This document shows, one piece after another, positions 17,953 through 27,274 of a DNA stretch of 64,000 bases; the first letter of the stretch is position 1, and every line of letters starts with the position of its first letter. The position numbers were made by a program, and so were the translations under genes. Origin of the DNA: Paenibacillus camelliae. GTDB taxonomy: Bacteria > Bacillota > Bacilli > Paenibacillales > Paenibacillaceae. The stretch spans positions 62,001 to 126,000 of the forward strand of contig NZ_JAMBNY010000008.1 in assembly GCF_023715345.1 (NCBI RefSeq). Direction: 5' to 3'. The notes under the pieces are model-generated. The model did not search any database. It worked only from the letters and a program-made list of their open reading frames with translations, and had not been told where the DNA came from.

Positions 17953-18870
17953 ATGCCAATTAAAATTCCGGATCATTTGCCAGCTAAGGAAGTATTGATG
18001 AGCGAGAATATCTTCGTGATGGATGAGAGCATTGCTTACAAACAGGATATTCGGCCGCTGCGAATTGTGATTCTAAATTTAATGCCAACAAAGGAGACAA
18101 CGGAGACTCAGCTGCTCAGATTAATTGGTAATACGCCGCTACAGGTAGAGGCAGTTCTATTACATCCCAAAACACATACATCAAAAAACACTTCTGCTGA
18201 GCATCTATCTAGCTTCTATAAAACATTCGATGAGATCGAATCTCAATATTTCGATGGTATGATTATTACCGGAGCACCCGTTGAGATGATGGAATTCGAG
18301 GAAGTCAATTATTGGGATGAGCTAACGCAAATTATGGATTGGAGCAAATCCCACGTTACTTCGACTTTCCATATCTGTTGGGCGGCACAGGCTGGCTTGT
18401 ACCATCATTATGGAATTAAAAAGTATACACTGGAAGAAAAAATGTTTGGCGTGTTTCCACATACTTTGAGTCGGCGCAATGTTCCGCTTTTGCGAGGCTT
18501 TGATGAGCAGTTTTATGTTCCACAATCCAGACATACAGAAGTACGTCGTGAGGATATAGAAAAGGTTGAAGAGCTAGAGATTTGGTCAGAATCTGAACAA
18601 GCTGGAGTGTATATCGTAGCCTCAAAGGGCGGCAAGCAAATTTTTGTAACGGGTCATTCCGAATATGATGCGACAACATTAAAATTCGAATATGATCGTG
18701 ATCAAGTAAAAGGCCTGCGCGTCAATGTTCCTGTTAATTATTTTCCTAATAATGATCCATCGAAAATTCCTTTATCTACATGGAGAGCACACGGTAATTT
18801 ATTGTACTCGAACTGGTTGAATTACTACGTATATCAAATTACGCCTTATGAGCTTGGAGCAGGTATATAG
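17953..18870 (+). CDS. metA: Homoserine O-acyltransferase MetA, predicted acetyl-specific
   Basis: 305 residues from ATG 17953 (AGGAG eight bases upstream; GTG 17944 overlaps the ribosome site). The catalytic residues of the MetA family fall exactly at the expected numbers: Cys142 in [10 protein letters not shown], His235 and Glu237 in GHSEYD. Residue 111 is glutamate, which in this family marks acetyl-CoA rather than succinyl-CoA use, so O-acetylhomoserine is the expected product despite the old name succinyltransferase. First committed step of methionine synthesis; controlled by the SAM riboswitch and followed by metI. Confidence 0.94.
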   Translation: MPIKIPDHLPAKEVLMSENIFVMDESIAYKQDIRPLRIVILNLMPTKETTETQLLRLIGNTPLQVEAVLLHPKTHTSKNTSAEHLSSFYKTFDEIESQYFDGMIITGAPVEMMEFEEVNYWDELTQIMDWSKSHVTSTFHICWAAQAGLYHHYGIKKYTLEEKMFGVFPHTLSRRNVPLLRGFDEQFYVPQSRHTEVRREDIEKVEELEIWSESEQAGVYIVASKGGKQIFVTGHSEYDATTLKFEYDRDQVKGLRVNVPVNYFPNNDPSKIPLSTWRAHGNLLYSNWLNYYVYQITPYELGAGI

Positions 18871-18904
18871 CAGTTGGATAGATTAGAATAGGAGTGAGCA
18901 TGAG

Positions 18905-20059
18905 ATGAAAATTGAAAGTCGTTTAGCACAAATTGGTTCACAGAAGGATCATGTTACTGGAGCGGTTAGCTTTCCGATATATCAAGCAACTGCGTTCCGT
19001 CACCCAGCCTTAGGCGAAAGCACAGGCTTTGATTACTCCCGGACGAAAAGCCCGACTCGCTCGGTGCTAGAAGAAGCTGCTGCTGAATTAGAGAGTGGAG
19101 ATGCGGCGTTTGCCTGTAGCTCTGGAATGGCAGCACTTCAGACGATTTTCGCGTTGTTTAGCTCTGGAGACCATCTAATCGTTTCTCTTGATTTATATGG
19201 TGGAACGTACCGCTTATTAGAAAGAATTATGTCTCGTTTCGGTGTGACGGCAACCTATGTTGACACGAATGATCTGGATCAGCTAGGTGCAAGCATTACG
19301 CCTAGCACGAAGGCTGTTCTTATCGAAACCCCAACGAATCCACTGATGATGATTACAGATGTTAAGAAGGTAACGACATGGGCGAAAAGCCATGGGCTAT
19401 TGACAATTGTTGACAATACGCTGCTAACGCCTTATTTTCAACGTCCGATCGAGCTAGGTGCGGATATCGTTATTCATAGTGCGTCGAAATATCTTGGCGG
19501 ACATAATGACGTGTTAGCCGGTCTTATTGTTACAAAGGGTGAAGAGCTATCTGCGCAAATGGCCGTGCTGCACAACTCCATCGGAGCAGTTTTAGGCCCT
19601 CAGGATTCCTTCTTGCTTGCTCGCGGCATGAAAACTTTAGCACTGCGTATGGAGCGTCATCAAAGTAATGCTACCGCAATCGCAAAACACTTGCAGAAGC
19701 ATCCGGCGATTACTGAGGTTTTTTATCCTGCGCTGCCTGAACATCCTGGTCATGAGATTCAAAACAGACAGTCTTCGGGAAATACAGGAATTTTTTCATT
19801 TAAGGTTAAGGATGCCCGATATGTTGCGCCTATCTTAAGAAACGTAAAGCTGATTGCATTCGCTGAAAGTCTTGGCGGTGTTGAATCGTTGATGACTTAC
19901 CCTGCCGTTCAAACTCATGCTGATATTCCTGAACATATACGCCAAGCAGTAGGGGTAGATGATCGCTTGCTTCGCTTCTCTGTTGGTATTGAGCATGTTG
20001 ATGATTTAATTGCTGATTTGGATCAGGCATTAGAGAAAGCAATGCAAGAATTTAAATAG
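18905..20059 (+). CDS. metI: Cystathionine gamma-synthase / O-acetylhomoserine thiolyase
   Basis: 384 residues, Cys/Met-metabolism PLP enzyme. Motifs: FDYSRTKSPTRSVLE, ACSSGMAALQTIF, YGGTYRLLER, IETPTNPLM and the PLP lysine in SASKYLGGH. It condenses acylhomoserine with cysteine or sulfide. 34 bp after metA with its own AGGAG, followed by a terminator, so the two form one SAM-controlled operon. MetI best fits the Bacillus naming; cystathionine beta-lyase (MetC) is the main alternative from sequence alone. Confidence 0.88.
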   Translation: MKIESRLAQIGSQKDHVTGAVSFPIYQATAFRHPALGESTGFDYSRTKSPTRSVLEEAAAELESGDAAFACSSGMAALQTIFALFSSGDHLIVSLDLYGGTYRLLERIMSRFGVTATYVDTNDLDQLGASITPSTKAVLIETPTNPLMMITDVKKVTTWAKSHGLLTIVDNTLLTPYFQRPIELGADIVIHSASKYLGGHNDVLAGLIVTKGEELSAQMAVLHNSIGAVLGPQDSFLLARGMKTLALRMERHQSNATAIAKHLQKHPAITEVFYPALPEHPGHEIQNRQSSGNTGIFSFKVKDARYVAPILRNVKLIAFAESLGGVESLMTYPAVQTHADIPEHIRQAVGVDDRLLRFSVGIEHVDDLIADLDQALEKAMQEFK

Positions 20060-20105
20060 TTAATGGTAAATAATATTATTTAATAAAATTAATAATAAAA
20101 GAACG

Positions 20106-20157
20106 AGCTGCACAATCGATTTTAATGAAATTAATCGATTGTACAGCTATTTTTTTG
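20106..20157 (+). terminator. Terminator of metA-metI
   Basis: AGCTG-C-ACAATCGATT pairs with AATCGATTGT-A-CAGCT (20133-20148) with one mismatch, then a T-run. Confidence 0.85.
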
Positions 20158-20263
20158 TTTTATTCGTACAAGTTGGGATAATTTATAGCATGTATTCCAA
20201 TCTCTTCATTGTATATACAGTGTCCATGAACCATATACTTTAGGGGAGAAGGGAGTGAGATCA

Positions 20264-21226
20264 ATGACTATTTTAACGATTAATTTCAATGGGATTGACA
20301 ATCAAGCCTATATGCAAATAATCGAGCGCTTTGACCAGGCAATCGACGAATTACATAATCAAGATCGTCTGAATCAACAGCAGCTCAGTAAAAACTTAAA
20401 CACTTCTCTTTGCCCAATTTCGCTGGAGAAGGTAGCTGAGGAGTACAAAGTAAAATTTGTTCCCTTGCTACCACATTTTCAATTGGTTCAGCATGGTCCA
20501 ATTCTGTTTACGACGGTAGCTCAAGTCATTGCTCAATATATTGTTGAGGAGTGGGAAAGCAGAGTTATTGCAGAGCTGTTGAACCGTAGATGTAAGCATA
20601 CGAATCTTGATACTAAACGAATTGAGAAGTATTGTCATAACCTGCTAAACAATGATCCATGGGAGCCCTTAGGCAAAAAGTTTTCGGATGAGGATCGCCT
20701 GAGACGTAGAAACAAAATTGTCGATGAGCTAGTTGAGTTTCTTGAGGAACAATCGGAGCTGCAGTTAGCAGGGTATATGTCCTTTAGAATGCACAGCTAT
20801 AAGAAAGAACTAAAAGAAGTCATTGAATATGCGATTGATGAGTACATCCTCGATCAGCAATATGAGGAGTTCATGACACTCTTAAAGTATTTTGTACAGC
20901 TGCAGGAGACGAGAACAGAGCTGGTACACCTAGTCCAACAGGAAGGCAGTAGCTTTATAGTCTGCGATCATCAGATGCAGCCTTTAGAGCATAAACATGA
21001 GCATGATCGGATCGTAGCAGAAATGCTGGAAACGGAAATTAATATTGAGGACATTGTCATTAGCTCCCTGATCTCGGCATCACCTCAGAAAATCATCGTG
21101 CATACAAAGCATGAGGACTATCAGGTCGTTCGTTCCGTAAAATCCATCTTTGGAGATCGCGCTCAAATCTGCAAAACATGCCCGATGTGCAGAACAAAGC
21201 ATAATGAGCTGCTACCGTTTCAATAG
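20264..21226 (+). CDS. ytxC: YtxC-like sporulation-associated protein
   Basis: 320 residues from ATG 20264, with GGGAG eight bases upstream; GTG 20255 lies on the ribosome site. Sequence style and length match the YtxC family (putative sporulation protein): an N-terminal region, a helical middle rich in charged residues and a C-terminal CKTCPMCRTKH cysteine cluster that could bind metal. In Bacillus ytxC lies next to thrS; here thrS follows in the same direction but about 2 kb away, behind a repeat block and an inverted AIM24 gene. Molecular function unknown. Confidence 0.8.
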   Translation: MTILTINFNGIDNQAYMQIIERFDQAIDELHNQDRLNQQQLSKNLNTSLCPISLEKVAEEYKVKFVPLLPHFQLVQHGPILFTTVAQVIAQYIVEEWESRVIAELLNRRCKHTNLDTKRIEKYCHNLLNNDPWEPLGKKFSDEDRLRRRNKIVDELVEFLEEQSELQLAGYMSFRMHSYKKELKEVIEYAIDEYILDQQYEEFMTLLKYFVQLQETRTELVHLVQQEGSSFIVCDHQMQPLEHKHEHDRIVAEMLETEINIEDIVISSLISASPQKIIVHTKHEDYQVVRSVKSIFGDRAQICKTCPMCRTKHNELLPFQ

Positions 21227-21282
21227 CTAGTTTTTAATTAATATTGAAAATAATAAGAGCTATGCTCTTATCACTATATGAA

Positions 21283-21452
21283 GTTCAAAAAATCCAACTT
21301 TGATGACGATGTAAAATCACTGAAGCTAGTTCGGCGTCGAAGCTTGGACGCTAGCGAAAACTCCGTTGCTCACGTAGTAAGTACCTACGCTGCGCTACTC
21401 GTTATCTACTAGCGTCCGATCTTCTTGGTCCTGAAAGCCGAACTTTTTGAAC
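21283..21452 (+). repeat. Dispersed inverted-repeat element, copy A (full length)
   Basis: About 170 bp bounded by GTTCAAAAA and TTTTTGAAC. Nested complementary segments are visible inside: GGACGCTAG (21346-21354) / CTAGCGTCC (21409-21417) and CGTAG/CTACG at 21373-21389. No ORF. The same family recurs at 21470 and twice near 36.3-36.6 kb. It resembles a MITE or a REP-like structured repeat; no target-site duplication was identified. Confidence 0.8.
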
Positions 21453-21469
21453 CCTTATTGGAAGAGGAA

Positions 21470-21500
21470 GTTCAAAAAATCCGACTTTGATGACGATGTA
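21470..21500 (+). repeat. Dispersed element, copy B (left end only)
   Basis: GTTCAAAAAATCCGACTTTG and the following bases repeat the first 30 bp of copy A, then the match stops and a different tandem array begins. It looks like a truncation or a junction with that array. Confidence 0.65.
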
Positions 21501-21548
21501 ATTTACCAGCGTAGCTTCCAGCTCTAAGCGACCCTCCTTCCGTAGGAA

Positions 21549-21945
21549 GGTTCGAGCGCAGAGATGGTAAGCGGAGAGCTGAGTGTTCTTAAGCAGCGAA
21601 GGATATGCAAACTAAATCATTAGCATGTAACTAGCATCAGCGGAGCTTACCATCTCAATAGCGACCTCCTGACGGAGGAAGGTTCGAGCGTTGAGATGGT
21701 TAAGCGGAGCGCTGAGTGTTCATAAACCGCGAAGGATATGCAAACTAAATCATTAGCATGTAATCAGCATCAGCGGAGCTTACCATCTCAATAGCGACCT
21801 CCTGACGGAGGAAGGTTCGAGCGTTGAGATGGTTAAGCGGAGCACTGAGTGTTCATAAACCCCGAAGAATAAGCAAACTATGCATTAGCATGTAACTAGC
21901 ATCAGCGGAGCTTACCATCTCAATAGCGACCTCCTGACGCAGGAA
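21549..21945 (+). repeat. Tandem array of three 132-133-bp units
   Basis: Units start at GGTTCGAGCG at 21549, 21681 and 21814 (periods 132, 133, 132). Each unit opens with a 36-bp module (GGTTCGAGCG, GAGATGG, TAAGCGGAG) followed by about 96 bp. The end of each unit and the start of the next form a hairpin: TTACCATCTCA (for example 21647-21657) with TGAGATGGTTAA (21692-21703), enclosing a small CCTCC/GGAGG hairpin. In front of the first unit the inner hairpin is CCTTCC/GGAAGG instead, a paired change. No ORF, no spacers, no cas genes. Confidence 0.85.
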
Positions 21946-22082
21946 GGTTCGAGCGTTGAGATGGTTAAGCGAAGCGCTGAAGGTTCGAGCGTTGAGATGG
22001 TTAAGCGGAGCGCTGAAGGTTCGAGCGTTGAGATGGTTAAGCGGAGCGCTGAAGGTTCGAGCGCTGAGATGGTTAAGCGGAG
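21946..22082 (+). repeat. Tandem array of 36-bp units
   Basis: The 36-bp module that heads each long unit is repeated back to back at 21946, 21982, 22018 and 22054 (last copy partial). The copies are nearly identical (GGTTCGAGCG, TTGAGATGG, TTAAGCGGAG, CGCTGAA). The array stops at the stop codon of the AIM24 gene, which reads toward it. Uninterrupted units without spacers exclude CRISPR. Confidence 0.85.
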
Positions 22083-22778
22083 CTAAGATTGTGATTGCTG
22101 AAAATACACTTCCTCATAAGGCTGGATAATAACGAAGCCGGAGCCTTCGAAGCGCATTTGAATTGATTCTCCACTCGCTCTGCCGATAAAGGTCTTAAAA
22201 GATATATCGGTTTGAAATTCTGGAGTTAAATTGCCTGACCAAGCAATCGTAGCGTTAGGATCTGTGAATACTGGGTTTCCTGGTGTAACATGCAGCGTCA
22301 GTGGTTCATAATGACTCGTAATCGCGACCAGACCGTAGCCCGAGCAACGAATATTAAACAGACCGCCTGCCATCATGCCAGCAACTTTACGCATGAATTT
22401 GATTTCATGTTTAACGGTTGGTTCAAACGCTAGCAAGTCGTTGCCATTAACAAAAATGGTTTCATTATTGAGCTCGAGGACAATAATTTTTTTCCCCCGA
22501 TCTGCCAAGTAAAGTGAACCTGCACCTGTCGCCTTCATCAAGGATGCGCCTTCTCCAGTAAAAGCTTTCTTAAACAGTGTGCCTAGCCCATGCTCTAAAA
22601 TTCCTTCACGTTCAAATTTAATATTGCCATTGTAGGCAACCATTGAACCTGCTTTTGCCCATACGAAATTTCTTAAGTTCACTTCAAGCATGCGCGGTGT
22701 TTCTAATTCAAAGAATTCTTTTTGCTGATCATTTTGTTCCGTTTGCCTAATGAACTCAGTAATTGAATATTTACTCAT
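22083..22778 (-). CDS. AIM24-family protein
   Basis: 231 residues, beta-rich and without membrane helices. The AIM24/DUF124 pattern is visible in GSMVAYNGNIKFER, KAFTGEGASLM, GSLYLAD, NGNDLLAFEPTV and GGLFNIRCSGYG. Bacterial members are of unknown biochemical function. ATG 22778 has AGGGGTGATGTAA upstream. It is inverted relative to ytxC and thrS, and its stop codon adjoins a tandem-repeat array, so gene and array may have arrived together (inference). Confidence 0.85.
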   Translation of the reverse strand: MSKYSITEFIRQTEQNDQQKEFFELETPRMLEVNLRNFVWAKAGSMVAYNGNIKFEREGILEHGLGTLFKKAFTGEGASLMKATGAGSLYLADRGKKIIVLELNNETIFVNGNDLLAFEPTVKHEIKFMRKVAGMMAGGLFNIRCSGYGLVAITSHYEPLTLHVTPGNPVFTDPNATIAWSGNLTPEFQTDISFKTFIGRASGESIQMRFEGSGFVIIQPYEEVYFQQSQS

Positions 22779-22893
22779 TTACATCACCCCTTTAGATTAG
22801 ATTCTAACAAGTTTTACTGGGAATAGCTTCTAATTTCTATTAATCATTCAACTCAGTTATGACAACGGTTGATACAATTGGAGTTAACTACAC

Positions 22894-22922
22894 TTGACTC
22901 ACATGCATGATGGTTTTATAAT
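22894..22922 (+). promoter_or_regulatory. sigma-A promoter of thrS
   Basis: TTGACT (22894-22899), 17 bp, TATAAT (22917-22922), about 40 bp before the T-box leader. Confidence 0.75.
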
Positions 22923-22957
22923 GTTGAATATATTAAGAGTTGATCTCTTATCGATAT

Positions 22958-23212
22958 GCTTTAATAGCAATGAGGAAGACACGCAACTATGAACGCACGG
23001 GCTCAGAGAGAGGAATCAAGGCTGAAAATTCCTTCCACGCTGCACATAGATGTACCACTTCTAAGCTGTACCGCAGAACTGCGCATGCATAGTAAGCTGT
23101 ACCGGGTATCTCCGTTAACAGATCGTACGAGGACTGCAATATTGTAGTTGAAGTAGGGTGGAACCACGAGATGACAAGCACTCGTCCCTTTTTTGGGATG
23201 CGTGCTTTTTTT
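22958..23212 (+). ncRNA. T-box leader of thrS (threonine specifier)
   Basis: Stem I begins with TGAGGAAGA (22971-22979), has the AG bulge CAGAGAG (23004-23010) and a distal GGCTGAAAA loop. The specifier codon is ACC at 23054-23056, directly before ACTTCTAAGC. The T-box AGGGTGGAACCACGAG starts at 23155; its UGGA suits a tRNA with a 3' UCCA end. The terminator is AAGCAC...GTGCTT around 23176-23208 with TTTTTTT. Uncharged threonyl-tRNA should allow read-through into thrS. Confidence 0.95.
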
Positions 23213-23285
23213 GTGTCTCAAGCTTTTGCTTGTCGAATCGCAATCGCTTGTTGATTAGCATAATTCATTGCAGGAGGTAAAAAAC

Positions 23286-25223
23286 ATGAGTATTAATATT
23301 AAGTTTCCAGATGGCGCAGTTCGTGAATATCCGTCTGGTGTAACAACTGAGGAAATCGCAGCTTCCATTAGCCCAGGTCTTAAAAAGAATGCTATAGCGG
23401 GTAAGGTAAATGGAAAAGTAGTTGACGTTTATGCACCTATTGAAGCGGATGCGAGCGTTGAAATCGTAACAGTAGATAGCGAGGATGGACTTGAGGTTTA
23501 TCGTCATAGCACAGCGCATCTAATGGCACAAGCAATTAAACGCCTGTATAAGGATGCTAACGTGAAGCTTGGCATCGGTCCTGTTATCGAGGATGGCTTC
23601 TATTATGATATCGACATGGAACAATCGCTAACTCCAGAGGATCTAGTGAAGATCGAGAAAGAAATGAACCGCATTGTTGGCGAGAATCTTTCTATTCGTC
23701 GTCGCGAGGTTTCTCGTGAGGAAGCATTGGCAATTTATACAGAGATCGATGACAATCTGAAGCTTGAGTTGATCAATGATCTGCCAGCAGATTCTGTGAT
23801 TACGATGTATGATCAGGGAGAGTTTTTTGACCTATGTCGTGGGCCTCACTTGCCTAGCACTGGCCGCATTAAAGCATTCAAGCTGCTTAGCGTAGCGGGC
23901 GCTTACTGGCGTGGTGATTCAAAAAATAAAATGCTGCAGCGTATTTATGGAACAGCTTTCCCTAAAAAAGCACAGCTCGATGAGCATCTTCACTTGCTTG
24001 AGGAAGCGAAGAAGCGTGACCATCGTAAGCTAGGTAAAGAGCTTAAAATGTTTACGTTCAGCAAAGAGGTTGGCCAAGGATTACCGCTATGGCTGCCAAA
24101 CGGCTCTAAAGTGCGCCGTACGATGGAGCGTTACATCGTTGATCTAGAGGAGCGTTTAGGCTACCAGCATGTATATACACCTGTACTAGCGAACGTTGAG
24201 CTATACAAAATTTCTGGTCACTATGCCCATTACAATGAAGATATGTTCCCGCTTATGCAGATGGACAACGAGGAGCTAGTGCTTCGTCCGATGAACTGTC
24301 CGCACCATATGATGGTATATAAGAGTGAAATGCATTCCTATAGAGATCTACCATTTCGTATTGCGGAGATGGGTACAATGCACCGCTATGAAATGTCTGG
24401 CGCATTAACAGGCTTGCATCGCGTTCGTGCAATGACATTGAACGATGCACATATATTCTGTCGCCCAGACCAAATTAAGGAAGAGTTCTCTCGTGTAATT
24501 AATCTCATCCGTAAGGTTTATGAAGACTTCGGAATTAAAGACTATCGCTTCCGTTTGTCATATCGTGACCCTCAAGATACAGAGAAGTATTTCCAAAACG
24601 ACGAGATGTGGGAAATGTCTCAACGTATGCTTCGTGAAGTAGTTGAAGAGCTAGGTTTGCCGTTCTTCGAGGCAGAAGGCGAAGCTGCTTTCTATGGTCC
24701 GAAGCTCGATGTACAAATTAAAACTGCACTAGGTAAAGAAGAAACGCTGTCGACAGCTCAACTAGACTTCCTGTTGCCTGAGCGTTTTGAGCTTGAATAT
24801 ACTGGTGAAGACGGTAAGAAGCATCGTCCGGTAGTTATTCATCGCGGTATTATTAGTACAATGGAGCGTATGACTGCTTATTTGATCGAAAACTTTGCAG
24901 GTGCTTTGCCACTATGGCTGTCACCAGTACACGCTAAAGTCATTCCTGTTTCAACAGCTTTTGATGAATATGCATCTAAAGTTACTGAGCAGCTGCTTGA
25001 CGCAGGTATTCGCGCAGAAGTTGATCTACGTAATGAAAAGCTTGGCTACAAAATTCGTGAAGCTCAGCTTGAAAAATCACCATATATGCTTGTAGTGGGT
25101 GAAAATGAACAAACTGCTGGCTCCGTATCCGTTCGTAAGCGCGGAGAAGGAGATATTGGCTCCATGCCGCTTGCAGAATTTATTGCTTTAGTTCAGAAGG
25201 ATATTGCAACTAAAGTCCAATAA
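23286..25223 (+). CDS. thrS: Threonyl-tRNA synthetase
   Basis: 645 residues from ATG 23286 (AGGAGG eight bases upstream; TTG 23268 precedes that site). TGS domain at 1-60, editing domain with [10 protein letters not shown], class II catalytic core with RPMNCPHHM and [10 protein letters not shown], then the anticodon-binding domain (about 540-645). Charges tRNA-Thr. Controlled by its own T-box. Confidence 0.97.
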   Translation: MSINIKFPDGAVREYPSGVTTEEIAASISPGLKKNAIAGKVNGKVVDVYAPIEADASVEIVTVDSEDGLEVYRHSTAHLMAQAIKRLYKDANVKLGIGPVIEDGFYYDIDMEQSLTPEDLVKIEKEMNRIVGENLSIRRREVSREEALAIYTEIDDNLKLELINDLPADSVITMYDQGEFFDLCRGPHLPSTGRIKAFKLLSVAGAYWRGDSKNKMLQRIYGTAFPKKAQLDEHLHLLEEAKKRDHRKLGKELKMFTFSKEVGQGLPLWLPNGSKVRRTMERYIVDLEERLGYQHVYTPVLANVELYKISGHYAHYNEDMFPLMQMDNEELVLRPMNCPHHMMVYKSEMHSYRDLPFRIAEMGTMHRYEMSGALTGLHRVRAMTLNDAHIFCRPDQIKEEFSRVINLIRKVYEDFGIKDYRFRLSYRDPQDTEKYFQNDEMWEMSQRMLREVVEELGLPFFEAEGEAAFYGPKLDVQIKTALGKEETLSTAQLDFLLPERFELEYTGEDGKKHRPVVIHRGIISTMERMTAYLIENFAGALPLWLSPVHAKVIPVSTAFDEYASKVTEQLLDAGIRAEVDLRNEKLGYKIREAQLEKSPYMLVVGENEQTAGSVSVRKRGEGDIGSMPLAEFIALVQKDIATKVQ

Positions 25224-25249
25224 CATTAATTACTTGCAAATTATTAAAG

Positions 25250-25303
25250 AGACTAACGATTCCAATCAGCGCTGCTGAGTATGGTAATCGTTAGTCTTTT
25301 TTT
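25250..25303 (+). terminator. Terminator of thrS
   Basis: AGACTAACGATT (25250-25261) / AATCGTTAGTCT (25286-25297) then a T-run. Confidence 0.88.
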
Positions 25304-25343
25304 ATCTTATACATACTTCCATTTTTAGGTTATTTGGATAATT

Positions 25344-25373
25344 TGAATAGGAAGCGTGAAATTAACCATACTA
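25344..25373 (+). promoter_or_regulatory. sigma-G (forespore) promoter
   Basis: TGAATA (25344-25349), 17-bp spacer, CATACTA (25367-25373): an exact match to the sigma-G consensus. It lies 20 bp before the small Asn/Gln-rich spore-protein gene, giving a very short leader. Confidence 0.8.
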
Positions 25374-25392
25374 TCTCTTGGAGGTGATAAAC

Positions 25393-25563
25393 ATGGCTAA
25401 ACGAAACAGAAACCAGCTTAATAACAATAACAATCAAAACCAAAATGCTGAATTTGCACAAGAGCTTAACAACCAGAACAATCAAGAAAACAATCAGCAA
25501 CAAGTTAACAACCAGCAACAGCAACAAAACAATAAGCTTCACAACAATAATCAACAACGTTAA
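25393..25563 (+). CDS. Gamma-type small acid-soluble spore protein-like
   Basis: 56 residues from ATG 25393, with GGAGGTGAT upstream. Extremely Asn/Gln-rich, with AEFAQEL where gamma-SASPs carry the TEFASET protease-cut motif. Gamma-SASPs are forespore amino-acid stores degraded at germination. The sigma-G promoter directly upstream supports the call. Shorter than Bacillus SspE and with one motif copy only, so this is a reduced or diverged member. Confidence 0.75.
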   Translation: MAKRNRNQLNNNNNQNQNAEFAQELNNQNNQENNQQQVNNQQQQQNNKLHNNNQQR

Positions 25564-25600
25564 TTAGATCTACTTAGATCTGCCCAGCACTACTTAGCAT

Positions 25601-25641
25601 AGAGGCGACCAATCTTTGTTACACAGAGGCTGGTCGCCTCT
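25601..25641 (+). terminator. Terminator after the small spore protein gene
   Basis: AGAGGCGACCA (25601-25611) / TGGTCGCCTCT (25631-25641), perfect 11-bp stem; short T tract. Confidence 0.7.
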
Positions 25642-25761
25642 TAATCGTTTGATGAACTTATTCATATTCTATGGTACGATAAGAAGATTAACACAAGGGG
25701 AAGAGTTATAAGGTCATGTTGTTCTAGCATGTGACTAAGAATAGGGAGAGAGAGAAAACTC

Positions 25762-27087
25762 ATGAATCAAAGTAGCAACAAAGTAACATTCTTTGCATCG
25801 ATTCAATGGATGTTTTTTATTTTTGTTAATGTTGTTGTCGTGCCCATTTCCATAGGGGCAGCATTTGAATTATCAACTGGTGAGATTGTGTCCATCTTAC
25901 GAACCTCCTTAGTCGTTACTGGAGCCGCTTGTATATTACAAGGCTGGATTGGTCACCGTTATCCACTGCTGGAGGGTCCATCGGGCATTATTTGGGGGGT
26001 CATGCTTACACTGGGAGCTTCTGCACCGAGTCTTGGGTTAAGCTTAAAGGAGGTAGGTGGCGGGATAGCGACTGGTATGCTGCTAGCTGGTGCAGTAACG
26101 ATATTGCTAGCACTTTTTGGTGCGGTGTCATTTATTAATAAAATATTCAAACCGATGGTCATGAATGTTTTTCTTATGCTGCTATCTATCCAGCTCGCTA
26201 TCATATTCTTTGACGGAATGATAAGTGTAGCTGAGGATGGATCAATGAACGTCACGATTACATTGTTTTCCCTCGTTATCGTCATATTTGTAGCCTTTCT
26301 GAAAATTAAAGGAAATAGGCTAATAAGTAACTTTTCTTTGTTGATAGGGATCGTCGTTGGCTGGCCCATATTTAAGCTATTGTTTCCTGACGCGGGTTCC
26401 ATTGCATCGATGTCTGAGGGTAGTGGAGGGTTGATACTTTTTCCACTTGGACCGCCTAATCTGCAGCTTAGCATCGTCATCATGACATTTATTGCATGCT
26501 TACTTAATATGAGCAATACATTTGCGTCAATACAGGCGGCAGCGGTCATATATAAGGAATCGCCAGAACGTAATCGATATCGCAATTCCATGCTGCTCAC
26601 AGGCGGATATAGTATGATAGGCTCCCTGTTTGGATTAGTTGCCTATGCGCCATTTGCGTCATCGATCGGTTTCTTAGAAAGCACTCAAATTTATGAGAAG
26701 AAGCCGTATTATTGGGGGGGAGTGATGATCATTGCGCTTGGTGTTGTTCCTGGCCTGGCGGTGATGCTTGCACAGCTACCAATTACGGTCGGCAATGCAG
26801 TGTTATTTGTTGCTTACTTGCAGCTGTTTGGTACGGCACTGAAAAGTGTACGAAATTATGCTTTTAACTCGGTTACTGTGCATCGCTTCGCTGCACCAGT
26901 TTTGTTAGGCGTCAGCATTATGATGGCTGATCCTAAGCTGTTTACTAGCTTGCCCTCAGTCATTCAGCCTTTAGTGAGCAACGGATTTATTATAGGTGTA
27001 CTTTTGTCCATTGTCCTGGAGCATACGATAAGATGGCAGGAGGATTCAGGGACAGCTGAAAAAACTGAACAACTGAACAGTAAATAA
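25762..27087 (+). CDS. NCS2-family uracil/xanthine-type permease
   Basis: 441 residues with 12 or more hydrophobic helices. The nucleobase:cation symporter-2 pattern is visible in GHRYPLLEGPSG, MNVFLMLLSIQLA, SNTFASIQAAAV and the late TVGNAVLFVAYLQLFG. Imports a nucleobase, most likely uracil or xanthine; the exact substrate is unresolved. ATG 25762 has a purine-rich upstream stretch (AGGGAGAGAGAG). Single gene between terminators; no purine riboswitch or PurR box was seen. Confidence 0.85.
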   Translation: MNQSSNKVTFFASIQWMFFIFVNVVVVPISIGAAFELSTGEIVSILRTSLVVTGAACILQGWIGHRYPLLEGPSGIIWGVMLTLGASAPSLGLSLKEVGGGIATGMLLAGAVTILLALFGAVSFINKIFKPMVMNVFLMLLSIQLAIIFFDGMISVAEDGSMNVTITLFSLVIVIFVAFLKIKGNRLISNFSLLIGIVVGWPIFKLLFPDAGSIASMSEGSGGLILFPLGPPNLQLSIVIMTFIACLLNMSNTFASIQAAAVIYKESPERNRYRNSMLLTGGYSMIGSLFGLVAYAPFASSIGFLESTQIYEKKPYYWGGVMIIALGVVPGLAVMLAQLPITVGNAVLFVAYLQLFGTALKSVRNYAFNSVTVHRFAAPVLLGVSIMMADPKLFTSLPSVIQPLVSNGFIIGVLLSIVLEHTIRWQEDSGTAEKTEQLNSK

Positions 27088-27139
27088 TGTAGAAATTTTC
27101 GGATGTCTGTAGACATATCAACGAAACGAAATACGAAAT

Positions 27140-27188
27140 AAACGAACTTCGATCTGCACGGTAGGTGCCAGCGTAAGTTCGTTTTTTT
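27140..27188 (+). terminator. Terminator of the NCS2 permease gene
   Basis: AACGAACTT (27141-27149) / AAGTTCGTT (27175-27183) with a T-run to 27188. Confidence 0.8.
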
Positions 27189-27241
27189 CATATAATTATG
27201 TGAAAAAAATCACATAATTATATGAATCTACAGTATATACT
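27187..27241 (+). promoter_or_regulatory. Fnr/CRP-type operator with a class II-spaced promoter
   Basis: A perfect 17-bp inverted repeat (TTCATATAATTATGTGA at 27187-27203 and its complement at 27210-27226) around A6 contains TGTGA-N6-TCACA at 27199-27214, the Fnr/CRP consensus. A -10 element TATACT lies at 27236-27241, predicting a start near 27248. The operator centre (27206.5) is then at about -41.5, the class II activator position. Next gene: the Cys-rich mini-protein at 27275. Confidence 0.6.
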
Positions 27242-27274
27242 TAAGACATAACAAAGATATCTGAGGTGAGAAAG

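Noticed and set aside
21946..22082. 36-bp repeats as a CRISPR array
   Set aside because: The repeats are contiguous with no unique spacers, and no cas genes are near.
25959..26600. 213-residue ORF on the minus strand
   Set aside because: It lies entirely inside the NCS2 permease gene in antisense and has no ribosome site or family features.
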